64,000 nucleotides of DNA from Actinokineospora xionganensis (GTDB taxonomy: Bacteria; Actinomycetota; Actinomycetes; Mycobacteriales; Pseudonocardiaceae): NCBI RefSeq assembly GCF_014323725.1, contig NZ_JABVED010000007.1:1-64000 (forward strand), written 5' to 3'. Below are positions 26,100 through 34,155 of this stretch, piece after piece. A program made the position numbers and the translations under genes. Every line of letters starts with the position of its first letter. Positions within the stretch are counted from its first letter, which is position 1. The notes under the pieces are model-generated. The model did no database searches and had not been told where the DNA came from. It saw only the letters and a program-made list of their open reading frames with translations.

Positions 26100-26291
26100 T
26101 CAGTCGCGCAAGGCCAAGGCCACCTTCGGGCACGACGCCACGGCCTGAACGATCCTCGCACGGTCGGCCTCAGCGCCTTCAGGCTGCTTGACCAGCAATT
26201 CGTCGTCATCATCGAGCTCGAAGTAGTCCGGCGCGACGTTCACGCAAAGCCCATTGGCCTCACACTGGTCACGATCGACATCGATACGCAT
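26100..26291 (-). CDS. fdxD: Ferredoxin, 3Fe-4S type
   Basis: A 63-residue ferredoxin: RIDVDRDQCEANGLCVNVAP near the start and VASCPKVAL near the end. Cys10, Cys16 and Cys54 are the only cysteines, the ligand set of single 3Fe-4S ferredoxins that feed cytochromes P450. In mycobacteria the same gene (Rv3503c) stands in this position, between the mce4 genes and fadE26. It probably serves CYP125 or another steroid P450 (inference). It is the first gene of the minus-strand import operon and its promoter region holds a KstR-type palindrome. Confidence 0.9.
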   Translation of the reverse strand: MRIDVDRDQCEANGLCVNVAPDYFELDDDDELLVKQPEGAEADRARIVQAVASCPKVALALRD

Positions 26292-26311
26292 GGCAGCCTC
26301 CGCAGCGAATA

Positions 26312-26325
26312 GAGAACGTGTTCCA
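26312..26325. promoter_or_regulatory. KstR-type operator between fdxD and fadE26
   Basis: GAGAACGTGTTCCA matches TNNAACNNGTTNNA except at the first base. It lies in the 87-bp divergent gap, 20 bp before fdxD and 54 bp before fadE26, so one site can control both the import operon and the acyl-CoA dehydrogenases. Confidence 0.75.
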
Positions 26326-26378
26326 TGTTAGCTGCTATCTTCGATGGCGAACGCGTTCGGCGTCCGATGGGAGAACGC

Positions 26379-27560
26379 ATGCGGATCACCTACACCCCAG
26401 AACAAGAACAGCTGCGCGCCGAACTGCGGGCCTACTTCGCCGAGCTGATGACCCCGGAGCGGCGCGAGGCGCTGACGAACTCCGGCGGCGAGTACGGCAG
26501 CGGCGAGGTCTACAAGGAAGTCGTGCGCCAAATGGGCGCGGACGGCTGGCTCGCGCTCGGCTGGCCCAGCGAGCACGGCGGCCGCGACGGCTCGATGCTC
26601 GACCAGCTGATCTTCACCGACGAAGCCGCCATCGCGGGCGCGCCCGTGCCGTTCCTGACCATCAACACCATCGGGCCGACGATCATGAAGTACGGCACGC
26701 CCGAGCAGAAGGCGTTCTTCCTCCCCCGGATCGCGCGCGGAGAGCTGCACTTCTCGATCGGCTACTCCGAACCGGAGGCGGGCACCGACCTCGCCGCGCT
26801 GCGCACCCGCGCGGTGCGCGACGGGGACGAGTACGTCATCAACGGCCAGAAGATGTGGACCAGCCTCATCCAGTACGCCGACTACCTGTGGCTGGCCTGC
26901 CGCACGGACCCGGAAGCGGCCAAGCACAAGGGATTGTCGATCCTGATCGTCCCAGTCGACACCCCGGGTTTCTCGTGGACGCCGGTGCGCACGATGGCGG
27001 GTCCGGGCACGAGCGCGACGTACTACTCCGATGTGCGGGTGCCGGTGTCGTCGCTGGTCGGCACCGAGCACGAGGGCTGGAAGCTGATCACCAACCAGCT
27101 CAACCACGAGCGGGTCGCGCTCACCTCGGCGGCCCCGGTCCAGAACGCGCTGCGCGAGGTGCTCGAGTGGGCGCGGGAGACGAAGCTGCCGACCGGCGAC
27201 CGGGTGATCGACCAGGAGTGGGTCCGGATCCACCTCGCCCGGGTGCACGCGAAGGCGGAGTTCCTCAAGCTGGTCAACTGGAAGATCGCCTGGGGCGTGG
27301 GCAAAGCGATCAGTCCCGCGGACGCCTCGGCGACGAAGGTGTTCGGCACCGAGTTCGCCACCGAGGCCTACCGGTTGCTCATGGAGGTGCTCGGCCCCGC
27401 GGCCACGGTCCGCGCGGGCTCCCCTGGCGAGGCCCTGCGCGGGCGAATCGAGCGGATGCACCGGTCGTCGCTGATCCTGACCTTCGGCGGCGGCACCAAC
27501 GAGGTGCAGCGCGACATCGTGGCGACCGTCGGCCTGGGCCTGCCGCCCGCGCGCCGCTGA
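26379..27560 (+). CDS. fadE26: Acyl-CoA dehydrogenase FadE26 (ChsE4-like)
   Basis: A 393-residue flavoprotein that, with FadE27, introduces the first side-chain double bond in steroid-CoA thioesters (established for the mycobacterial ChsE4-ChsE5 heterotetramer). The FAD/substrate segments FSIGYSEPEAGTDLAALRT and MWTSLIQYADYLWL and the C-terminal FGGGTNEVQRDIVA are clear. The ATG at 26379 has GGGAG five bases upstream; earlier ATGs fall in the operator. It is followed 14 bp later by fadE27. Confidence 0.92.
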   Translation: MRITYTPEQEQLRAELRAYFAELMTPERREALTNSGGEYGSGEVYKEVVRQMGADGWLALGWPSEHGGRDGSMLDQLIFTDEAAIAGAPVPFLTINTIGPTIMKYGTPEQKAFFLPRIARGELHFSIGYSEPEAGTDLAALRTRAVRDGDEYVINGQKMWTSLIQYADYLWLACRTDPEAAKHKGLSILIVPVDTPGFSWTPVRTMAGPGTSATYYSDVRVPVSSLVGTEHEGWKLITNQLNHERVALTSAAPVQNALREVLEWARETKLPTGDRVIDQEWVRIHLARVHAKAEFLKLVNWKIAWGVGKAISPADASATKVFGTEFATEAYRLLMEVLGPAATVRAGSPGEALRGRIERMHRSSLILTFGGGTNEVQRDIVATVGLGLPPARR

Positions 27561-27574
27561 ACTGGAGGACTCCG

Positions 27575-28534
27575 ATGGACTTCACCTTCTCCGAGGCCCA
27601 GGACGACCTGTCCGGCCTCGTGCGCACCCTGACCGAGCACGATCGTCCACTATGGACATTGATGGACGAGGCCGGCGTGCTGATGGCCGCCTTGCCGGAA
27701 TCGGTGGGCGGCGGCGGTTTCGGCCTGCTCGAACAGTGCTCGGTCGCCGTCGAACTCGGCCGCGCGGCCGCCCAGGTCCCGTACGCGGCTTTCTCGGTGG
27801 CCGCGTCGGCGATCGCCGAGTTCGGTGACCGGCCCACGATCGACCTGGGTCTGTCGTGCGCGGTGACCGACGACCCGCTCGACCCGGTGGCCTTCTCGAA
27901 CGGGCGGCTCAACGGGACCAAGACGCTGGTGCCGACCGGCGAGGTGTTCGTGGTGACGGCGGGCGCGGACGCCTTCGTGGTCCGGGCAACGGATGCCGGG
28001 GTGCGCACAGCCGTTCAGGAACTGGTCGACGGCTCGGCGCTGGTGGTGACGCTGGCCGAGGTGACACCGGAGCAGGTGCTGCCGGGCGCCGCGACGTGGG
28101 TGACCGACCGGCTGATGGTGTTGACCTGCGCGGAAGCGGTGGGCGTGCTGGGCGAGGCGCTGCGACTCACGGCGGCGTACGCGGGTGAGCGGGTCCAGTT
28201 CGGGCGGCCCATCGCGACGTTCCAGGCGGTCACCCAGCGGTTGGCGGACGCGTATATCGACGTAGAGGCGGTGCGGCTCACCCTGTGGCAGGCGGCTTGG
28301 CGGCTGAGCGAAGGACTGGGAGCCGCCGCGGAGGTGGCTACCGCGAAGTTCTGGACGGCTGACGCCGGACATCGTGTCGCGCACACGGCGGTGCACGTCC
28401 ACGGCGGGGTGGGGATCGACATGGATCACCGGCTGCACCGGTACTTCACGGCGGCGAAGCGGTTGGAGTTCACCCTCGGCGGCGCCACCGACCACCTCCG
28501 CGGGCTGGGCGCCACCCTGACCACCACGCCTTGA
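27575..28534 (+). CDS. fadE27: Acyl-CoA dehydrogenase FadE27 (ChsE5-like)
   Basis: A 319-residue partner subunit, shorter than ordinary acyl-CoA dehydrogenases, as expected for the non-catalytic half of the alpha2beta2 steroid enzymes. Visible are FSEAQDDLSGLVRTL, the C-terminal helical part ERVQFGRPIATFQAVTQRLAD and the HVHGGVGIDMDHRLHRYF motif. TGGAGGA precedes the ATG by 6 bp. With FadE26 it completes the mce4-fadE arrangement known from mycobacteria. Confidence 0.9.
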   Translation: MDFTFSEAQDDLSGLVRTLTEHDRPLWTLMDEAGVLMAALPESVGGGGFGLLEQCSVAVELGRAAAQVPYAAFSVAASAIAEFGDRPTIDLGLSCAVTDDPLDPVAFSNGRLNGTKTLVPTGEVFVVTAGADAFVVRATDAGVRTAVQELVDGSALVVTLAEVTPEQVLPGAATWVTDRLMVLTCAEAVGVLGEALRLTAAYAGERVQFGRPIATFQAVTQRLADAYIDVEAVRLTLWQAAWRLSEGLGAAAEVATAKFWTADAGHRVAHTAVHVHGGVGIDMDHRLHRYFTAAKRLEFTLGGATDHLRGLGATLTTTP

Positions 28535-28559
28535 CCTGCCTGGCACAGCGCTGGGCGTG

Positions 28560-29570
28560 TCACGCCTCGACGTCGGCGCGGCGGTTGCCCAGGGTCCAGC
28601 CTGCCAGGATGATCGCGCCGAACGGGATTTCGACGGTGTACGTCCAGAAGCCGAAGAGCAGGGCGGCGACGGTCGCGGCGATCGGCTCGATGCCGAAGGC
28701 GGTGAGCATCAGGACGACGCCGCCCTCCATGACGCCCGCTCCGCTGGGCGTGATCAGCACGGTGGTCAGCACCCGGGAGAGCGCGAAGACGGCGATGGAC
28801 TGGGCCAAGCCCGGGTAGGCGCCTGCCGCCCAGAGGCAGCTCAACAAGACCAGCCACTGGGCGCCAAGGAAGCCGATCATGCCCGCGGACAAGCCGGGCC
28901 AACGGGTGCCGACGATGCCCGCGGTGTCGGCGCGCAGCCGGTCAAGGGCGGCGGAGGCGTGGAACCGCAGGCGGGCCAGGCGTACGACGGCGTCGAGCAC
29001 GCGGCCGAGCCGGGCCGCCGCGGCATCCCAGTAGAGCGCCGCCGCGACCACGGCGACGAGCAGCAGGATCGACACCGCACTCACCCAGCAGGCCCTGGCC
29101 ACCATGGGATCCGGGGCCTGCCCCGCCACCAGCAAGGCGATGATGCCGACGGCGGGCAGCACGAACCGGAACAGCGTGTTCCACACTCCGCTGACCAACG
29201 TCATCACCATGATCGGCCGCCCGTGGAAGCCCCAGCTCCTGGCCATCGCGAAGGTCAGCGCCACCCCGGCCGCGCCGCCGAACGGCAGGAGATTGCTGAC
29301 CGCGCTGCCAGCCGCGTTGAGCGCCAGCGCACGGCCGGTGGTCAGCCCGGGCAGCGAGTTGGTCAGCACGACGGTGTACGCCAACAGGCTGGCCAGCCAC
29401 ACCACCGCCATCAGCACGATCATGCCGGTGTCCAGCTGACCGAACCGTGCGCCGATCTCCTGCCAGGAGACGGGATTGCCGGTGAGGGCGTGGACGATCC
29501 GAGGCAGGTAGACCACCATCAGCACCGCCAGCCCCAGCGACACCGCCGACAGCGCGACCCGGCGGGTCAC
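28560..29570 (-). CDS. Lysylphosphatidylglycerol synthase-like membrane protein (UPF0104)
   Basis: A 336-residue protein with about eight hydrophobic segments. It contains NLLPFGGAAGVALTFAMARSWG and LITPSGAGVMEGGVV, the two glycine-rich signatures of the flippase-like half of LPG synthases. There is no aminoacyl-transferase domain, so it is a stand-alone flippase-type or lipid-handling protein. The GTG at 29570 overlaps the PIG-L stop as GTGA, so the two are translationally coupled; with the divergent glycosyltransferase this suggests a glycolipid function (inference). Confidence 0.8.
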   Translation of the reverse strand: MTRRVALSAVSLGLAVLMVVYLPRIVHALTGNPVSWQEIGARFGQLDTGMIVLMAVVWLASLLAYTVVLTNSLPGLTTGRALALNAAGSAVSNLLPFGGAAGVALTFAMARSWGFHGRPIMVMTLVSGVWNTLFRFVLPAVGIIALLVAGQAPDPMVARACWVSAVSILLLVAVVAAALYWDAAAARLGRVLDAVVRLARLRFHASAALDRLRADTAGIVGTRWPGLSAGMIGFLGAQWLVLLSCLWAAGAYPGLAQSIAVFALSRVLTTVLITPSGAGVMEGGVVLMLTAFGIEPIAATVAALLFGFWTYTVEIPFGAIILAGWTLGNRRADVEA

Positions 29571-30361
29571 GGCGCCTCGTCGAACGGATGGCGCAGCCGC
29601 ACCCCAGCCGGCAGATCGCGGCGCACGTACCACTCGGTGCCGAACACGAAGCGGTACAACAGAACCGGGATCCTCAGCAGCATCGCCAGGGTCCGCACGT
29701 CGGCGCCGCCGGCCTGGGAGGCGTGCGCGGACATGCTCGCCCGTTTCCGTCCGGCGAACCGGCGGACGTTCACGCGGTGGGTGATCCGGCCGCCGGGGGT
29801 GTACGCGCGCTCGAACGTCCCGATATCGAATGCGGGCGGGAAGCGGTAGAACCAGCCGATGACGCGCAGCGCCCTGACCAGGAGGTCGCGGTCCACGGTG
29901 GCTTCCAGGACGATCGGGGTGCCTGCCAGCCGGGCGGCCACCGTGCCGACCCGGTGCACCTGGACGTGATCGGGGTGGCCGTAGCCGCCCGCGGGGTCGT
30001 AGATCGTCAGCAGGTCGGCGCGCTCCTCGCGCAGCACAGCCGCGAGCGCCTCGGCCGCCTGCCCTGGGTCGGCGTCGGCGAACGCGTCGGCCGGGCGGTC
30101 CTGGCCCAGCCCGGAGTCGCCGTACCCCAGGCAGACCACGCGGGCGCAGCCGAGCACGGCCGCGGACCGGTCCAGTTCCCTCAGCCGTGTCGCGCCGAGA
30201 GCGGCGCCCCGCGGCGACTCCGCGAGGCCGCTCTCACCCGCGGTGGCCACGACCAGGACCACCCGGTGGCCCTCGGCGGCGAGGCTCGCCATCGTGCCCG
30301 CCGTGAGCAGGGCTTCGTCGTCGGGGTGGGCGTGAAAGAAGACCGCGACACGTGGGCTCAC
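29567..30361 (-). CDS. PIG-L family deacetylase
   Basis: A 264-residue Zn-dependent N-acetyl-sugar deacetylase of the MshB/PIG-L family. Zn ligands lie in AHPDDEALLTAG near the start and in GYGHPDHVQVH near residue 125. The GTG start at 30361 (VSPRVAVFFHAHPDDE) is the natural N-terminus of the fold. The substrate may be an N-acetylglucosamine conjugate made by the divergent glycosyltransferase (inference). It is too far from known MshB sequences by eye to call mycothiol synthesis. Confidence 0.85.
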   Translation of the reverse strand: MSPRVAVFFHAHPDDEALLTAGTMASLAAEGHRVVLVVATAGESGLAESPRGAALGATRLRELDRSAAVLGCARVVCLGYGDSGLGQDRPADAFADADPGQAAEALAAVLREERADLLTIYDPAGGYGHPDHVQVHRVGTVAARLAGTPIVLEATVDRDLLVRALRVIGWFYRFPPAFDIGTFERAYTPGGRITHRVNVRRFAGRKRASMSAHASQAGGADVRTLAMLLRIPVLLYRFVFGTEWYVRRDLPAGVRLRHPFDEAP

Positions 30362-30485
30362 CCGGTCAGCGTAAGGAGCGAAACCGGCCCTGTCGGGCTT
30401 CCGTCGCCGTAAGTCCACCCAGGCGGTGGGTGATTCCAGCCAGTTGGGGACGGAATCGCCGGGCAGTGAAAATTAGGCTGAATGG

Positions 30486-31622
30486 GTGAAGATCCTCCAC
30501 GTGACAGACTGCTATCTCCCGAGGCTCGGAGGCATCGAGGTCCAGGTCTCGGACCTCGTGGCGGCGCAGCGCGCGGCGGGCCACCACGTCGAGGTGGCGA
30601 CGGCCACGGCCGGTCCCGGCCTGCCGGGCGTACACCGGATCTCCGTCCCGCTGCCCTTCGACCTGCCGGTTCACCCGCTCGGGGGCGCGCGGATCACCTC
30701 ACTGCTGGCCGAGCGCGGCCCCGAGGTGGTGCACGTGCACGTCGGCGCGGTCTCCCCGTTCGGCTGGCAGGGCGTGCGGGCCGCCGCCCGGACCGGCCTG
30801 CCCACCGTCGTGACGGTGCACAGCATGTGGGACCCGATGACGCGCGGTGTCTATGCCGCGCTGCGTACCGCGTTCGACTGGCACCGGTGGGGGTTGGTGG
30901 TCACCGCGGTGAGCACGGCCGCGGCGGCCGAGGTGCGGGAGGTGGCCGGGAGGGACCTGCCGGTGCACGTGGTCGCCAACGGGCTGGACGTTCCGCGCTG
31001 GCGGCCCAGCCGCGCCGCCGGTGGCTGGGAGGGCCCGGTGCACATCGTGGCTGTCGGCAGGCTCGCCCCGCGCAAACACCCAGTCCCGCTGCTCCGGTTG
31101 CTGCGCGCCGCGCGCGACCGGGTTCCGGCCGAGGTGACGATGCGGGCGACGATCGTCGGCGACGGGCCCGCGCGGCGTTCGATGGAGCGGTTCGCCGCCA
31201 CCCATGGCCTGGCGTCCTGGGTCGCGATGCCCGGCAGGCGCTCTCGCGACCAGGTCGCGGAGGTCCTGGCGGGCGGGGACGTCTTCGTCGCACCGGCGCC
31301 CCGGGAGTCGTTCGGCATCGCCGCGCTCGAGGCGCGGGCGGCGGGGCTGCCGATCGTGGCCCGCACCGAGGGCGGTGTCGGCGACTTCGTCCGCCATGGC
31401 ACTGAGGGCTTGCTCGCAGGCACCTTCGACGAGATGGCGGATGCCCTCGCGCTGCTGTGCGCCGACCGTGACCTTCGCGAGCGCATCGCCCACCACAACC
31501 ACACGGTCCCGCCCGCCGTCGGCACCTGGCCCACGGTCCTGGCCGACACCGACCGTTGCTACGACCAGGCCCGCCAACGCCTTTCGAACACCCCCACCCC
31601 CACCAACCGCCGCGCCGGCTAA
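30486..31622 (+). CDS. Glycosyltransferase family 4
   Basis: A 378-residue GT-B glycosyltransferase starting GTG (KILHVTDCYLPRLGGIEVQV). The C-terminal nucleotide-sugar site is well kept: VAVGRLAPRKHPVPLLRLL, IVGDGPARRSME, and ESFGIAALEARAAGLPIVARTEGGVGDFV with the Glu pair of retaining GT4 enzymes. It uses a nucleotide-activated sugar on an unknown acceptor. The last 25 residues become Pro/Thr/Asn-rich and run into the C-rich region downstream, so the C-terminus may have been extended. Confidence 0.88.
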   Translation: MKILHVTDCYLPRLGGIEVQVSDLVAAQRAAGHHVEVATATAGPGLPGVHRISVPLPFDLPVHPLGGARITSLLAERGPEVVHVHVGAVSPFGWQGVRAAARTGLPTVVTVHSMWDPMTRGVYAALRTAFDWHRWGLVVTAVSTAAAAEVREVAGRDLPVHVVANGLDVPRWRPSRAAGGWEGPVHIVAVGRLAPRKHPVPLLRLLRAARDRVPAEVTMRATIVGDGPARRSMERFAATHGLASWVAMPGRRSRDQVAEVLAGGDVFVAPAPRESFGIAALEARAAGLPIVARTEGGVGDFVRHGTEGLLAGTFDEMADALALLCADRDLRERIAHHNHTVPPAVGTWPTVLADTDRCYDQARQRLSNTPTPTNRRAG

Positions 31623-31975
31623 CCCACCAACCCCAACCACCAGCGCCCCCACCCGCCTGCCCAATCCACCAATTCACCCGGCAGTCCCACCACCGGCCCA
31701 CCCACCGGACAACCCCAACCCCCAGGCCACCACCCGACAGCCCCCACCAGCCGCTCACCCGACAACCCCAACCCCCAAGCCGCCCACCGGGCAACCCCGG
31801 GCACCCAACGCGCCCACCGCACAACCCCGGGCACCCAACGCGCCCACCGGACAAACCCGTCCCCACCGAACCGTCACCTAAGGGGACCGCGACGGCACCC
31901 GACCACGGTGCCCACCCATCCGCACCATCACCCCAAGGGCGACCAACACACAAATTCCGGGGAGGCGGAACAGCC
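31623..31975. repeat. C-rich low-complexity intergenic stretch with short direct repeats
   Basis: About 350 bases in which the plus strand is nearly all C and A, with few G or T (words such as CCCACCGG, CAACCCC, CACCCGAC). A 28-base unit beginning CAACCCCGGGCACCCAACG occurs twice with a 30-bp period (31792 and 31822), and looser copies occur around it. Open frames across it exist on both strands but encode only Pro/Thr/His or Gly/Trp repeats. I see no gene here. Confidence 0.7.
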
Positions 31976-32500
31976 CTAGTGGCGGCGTAGGGGTGGGAGG
32001 GTGGCGGCGTCGCGGGGGCGGGCGGGGCGCGGGATCCGGGTCATCGCCCGTACCCGGCGGGTCCGACCGTGTTCGGCGAGCAGCATGAGCAGTTCGCCGT
32101 CGACCACCGCCGCGAGTTTGCGTTGCGCCCAGTCCGATGCCGAGAGCACGACGTCCGGGTTCACCGGCCTGCCTTCGAAGACCTCGCGGACTAATCGCCA
32201 TTCGGCGAGGCGGTCGCGGAGAAAACTGTTGTGCGCCAACGCTGGCGCGACTTTCTCGGCCCAGGCGGAGAAATCGCCCTTGGCGGTCGCCTTGGCCCCG
32301 ATGCGGACCGCGACCGCGGATACCGCCATCGCCTTGTCCGGGTCCCGAAGCACCGCTTCCAGGAATGCGCGCTCATCCCGTGGCCGGGCGTCGCGGTACC
32401 AATCGAACCGCAGGTGTTCGTCGGCGGCCAGCGCCACCGGATCATGATCAACGCAGCCGGTCAGCGCCGCTACGCATGCGATGTGGTCGACCAGTTTCAC
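31976..32500 (-). CDS. Hypothetical helical protein
   Basis: A 174-residue, probably all-helical protein: KLVDHIACVAALTGCVDHDPVALAADEHLRFDWYRD, then repeated Ala/Arg/Leu-rich amphipathic helices and a basic Pro/Arg tail (TRIPRPARPRDAATLPPLRRH). There is no signal peptide and no catalytic motif. The frame has normal codon bias and begins with an ATG at 32500. The family is not recognised. It lies between the C-rich stretch and the SRPBCC gene, divergent from the latter. Confidence 0.6.
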   Translation of the reverse strand: MKLVDHIACVAALTGCVDHDPVALAADEHLRFDWYRDARPRDERAFLEAVLRDPDKAMAVSAVAVRIGAKATAKGDFSAWAEKVAPALAHNSFLRDRLAEWRLVREVFEGRPVNPDVVLSASDWAQRKLAAVVDGELLMLLAEHGRTRRVRAMTRIPRPARPRDAATLPPLRRH

Positions 32501-32607
32501 CCGTTCCCTCCGGCGACATAGGGTAACGCTTCGTCTCCCGGAACGATCACGCAGGCCACGCCTGTGAAACGGTCCCGGACGCCGCGGGTGTGGCTACTGT
32601 CGATGCC

Positions 32608-33027
32608 ATGCTGTTCCGAACCTCGATCATCATCGACGCCGCGCCGGAGCGGGTCTGGGCGGTCTACACCGACGTCGCCCGATGGCCGGAGTGGACCGCG
32701 TCGGTCACCGCCGTCACCCTCCTCGACCCCGGCCCACCGCACCTGTCCCAGCGGGTCCGGATCAAGCAGCCGAAGCTGCCACCCGCCGTGTGGACCGTCA
32801 CCGGGATCGACGCGGGCCGTTCGTGGACGTGGACGGCGACGGCGCCATTCGTCAGGACGGTCGCCACCCACACGGTGGAGCCGCACGAGCGCGGGACACT
32901 GATGAGCGCGACCCTTGAGCAGAGCGGCCCGCTCGGCAGGCTGATCGGCAAGCTGGCCGCCGGGCTGACCGACCGCTACCTGGCGATGGAGGCCGAGGGG
33001 GTGAAGGCGGCGTCGGAAGGGCCGTGA
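32608..33027 (+). CDS. SRPBCC family protein
   Basis: A 139-residue helix-grip protein: FRTSIIIDAAPERVWAVYTDVARWPEW at the N-terminus and a C-terminal helix LGRLIGKLAAGLTDRYLAMEAEGVK that closes the cavity. The start at 32608 is preferred to the upstream GTG at 32590, because the fold begins immediately after it. It is a ligand-binding or polyketide-cyclase-like protein of unknown ligand, and only distantly similar to the other SRPBCC protein at 2142. Confidence 0.85.
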   Translation: MLFRTSIIIDAAPERVWAVYTDVARWPEWTASVTAVTLLDPGPPHLSQRVRIKQPKLPPAVWTVTGIDAGRSWTWTATAPFVRTVATHTVEPHERGTLMSATLEQSGPLGRLIGKLAAGLTDRYLAMEAEGVKAASEGP

Positions 33028-33139
33028 CCGGCCGTTAGAGTGGGGACACGGGTGTGGGGGCCCCGACCAAATCGAGTCGACCCGGCGCGGTGACCGTGCG
33101 AGGCTGACCCCACCAACACCGCGAAACGTGGAGGTCCGT

Positions 33140-33340
33140 ATGTCCGAGCAACCGGAGCAGCCTGAATCCGAGGACGGCGCGGAGCCGAAGGACCTCAAGA
33201 GCAAGTTCCGTGAGGCACTGGAGCGCAAGCAGGCCAAGTCGCAGAGCGGCGAGGGCCACGCGAACGCGGGCTCCAAGGTCGGCGACGCACACGGCAAGCA
33301 GGGCGGCAAGCGCACCTTCCGCCGCAAGAGCGGCGGCTAG
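33140..33340 (+). CDS. Small charged protein, DUF5302-like
   Basis: A 66-residue hydrophilic protein: SEQPEQPESEDGAEPKDLKSKFREALERKQ, then Gly/His/Lys-rich, ending KRTFRRKSGG. An acidic start, a central KFREALERK helix and a basic end fit a small actinobacterial family of unknown function that I recall as DUF5302. GGAGG lies 6 bases before the ATG at 33140. Probably intrinsically disordered. Confidence 0.75.
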   Translation: MSEQPEQPESEDGAEPKDLKSKFREALERKQAKSQSGEGHANAGSKVGDAHGKQGGKRTFRRKSGG

Positions 33341-33505
33341 GCCGGTCCGCCTCCCCGGAATTTTGAGATTTGGTCACCTTGCCTGGTGATGGTGCGGGCC
33401 GGGTGGGGAACCGTGGTTGGCTTTCGTCACGGTCCCCTAAGCCTGCGGTCTGACGGTGCGAGAACTGGCGCGGGTGATCGAGCGGGTTCGTGACGCGGCG
33501 TGTGG

Positions 33506-33541
33506 CCGAGGCGGGTCCGGGAAATCCCGGGCCCGCCTCGG
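33506..33541 (-). terminator. Strong hairpin ending the RHS operon
   Basis: CCGAGGCGGG and CCCGCCTCGG form the outer stem, with CCGGG/CCCGG inside and a loop of AAAT. It starts 5 bp after the stop at 33546, in the direction of the RHS-small gene operon. Confidence 0.8.
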
Positions 33542-33545
33542 TCAG

Positions 33546-33821
33546 TCAGTGGGTGGCGCGCTCCCACAGCCGCTCGAATTCCGCGGCCTCGATCTCCACC
33601 AGTTCCGGCTCCTCGGTGCGCCAGCCGTCGTCGAGGGCCAGTTCGGTGAGCGTCGGGCCGGTGTCCGGGTCCTCCTCGCCGTCGAGCGAGGTGACCAGGC
33701 GGTCGCCGACTACCGTCACCTGCCGGGTGGGCAGGCCGTCGACGAACTCGCACACCGCGTAGCCGCCGGCCGAGACCATCGGCTCGATGGCGAACCTGAC
33801 GTGCACCGTCGGCGATCCCAT
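33546..33821 (-). CDS. Small acidic protein behind the RHS gene; candidate immunity protein
   Basis: A 91-residue acidic protein: GSPTVHVRFAIEPMVSAGGYAVCEFVDGLPT, then TSLDGEEDPDTGPTLTELALDDGW and a Glu-rich end ERLWERATH. The family is not recognised. It starts 1 bp after the stop of the 33823 gene, which itself overlaps the RHS stop, so all three form one operon. Small acidic proteins directly downstream of polymorphic toxins are often immunity proteins; that role is inference from position. It may equally be unrelated cargo. Confidence 0.6.
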   Translation of the reverse strand: MGSPTVHVRFAIEPMVSAGGYAVCEFVDGLPTRQVTVVGDRLVTSLDGEEDPDTGPTLTELALDDGWRTEEPELVEIEAAEFERLWERATH

Positions 33822-33822
33822 G

Positions 33823-34155
33823 TCAGGCCAGCACCGTCCAGTCGTCCGGGCCGTACCGCACCGAGCCGTCGGCCGGGGTGACCGAGGCGATGACGTCGTC
33901 GGCGATGACGATGTCGTACCGCTCGACCGGGTCGACCGCCCCGCAGCGGACGCAGTCCTCGCCGTACCCGGCGACCCCGACCCGGGGGTGGCCGGGCTCT
34001 CCGGAGTCGTTGGCGCCCCACTTGATCCGGTCACCCACCCGGTACGCGAGCTGCCAGGTCTCCCCGAAGGTGAACTGCACGTCGCGCAGTTGCTCCAGGC
34101 CGCAGACCGGGCACACCGCGGGCCGCTCGGCCGTGACCGTGTTGTACGCGGGCAT
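33823..34155 (-). CDS. Zinc-ribbon-like small protein behind the RHS gene; second immunity candidate
   Basis: A 110-residue protein with two Cys pairs that could bind zinc: AVCPVCGLEQL (CxxC) near residue 16 and EDCVRCGAVD near 72. Between them TWQLAYRVGDRIKWGAND suggests a small beta domain. Its ATG overlaps the RHS stop by one base. No family recognised. Its tight coupling to the RHS gene makes it the first candidate for the PIN toxin's antidote, although Cys-pair proteins of this sort also appear as generic hypothetical genes. Confidence 0.6.
   Translation of the reverse strand: MPAYNTVTAERPAVCPVCGLEQLRDVQFTFGETWQLAYRVGDRIKWGANDSGEPGHPRVGVAGYGEDCVRCGAVDPVERYDIVIADDVIASVTPADGSVRYGPDDWTVLA

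Noticed and set aside
30901-31953. 350-residue Gly/Trp/Arg-rich minus-strand frame across the C-rich spacer
   Set aside because: Pure low-complexity translation, antisense to the glycosyltransferase; no start context.
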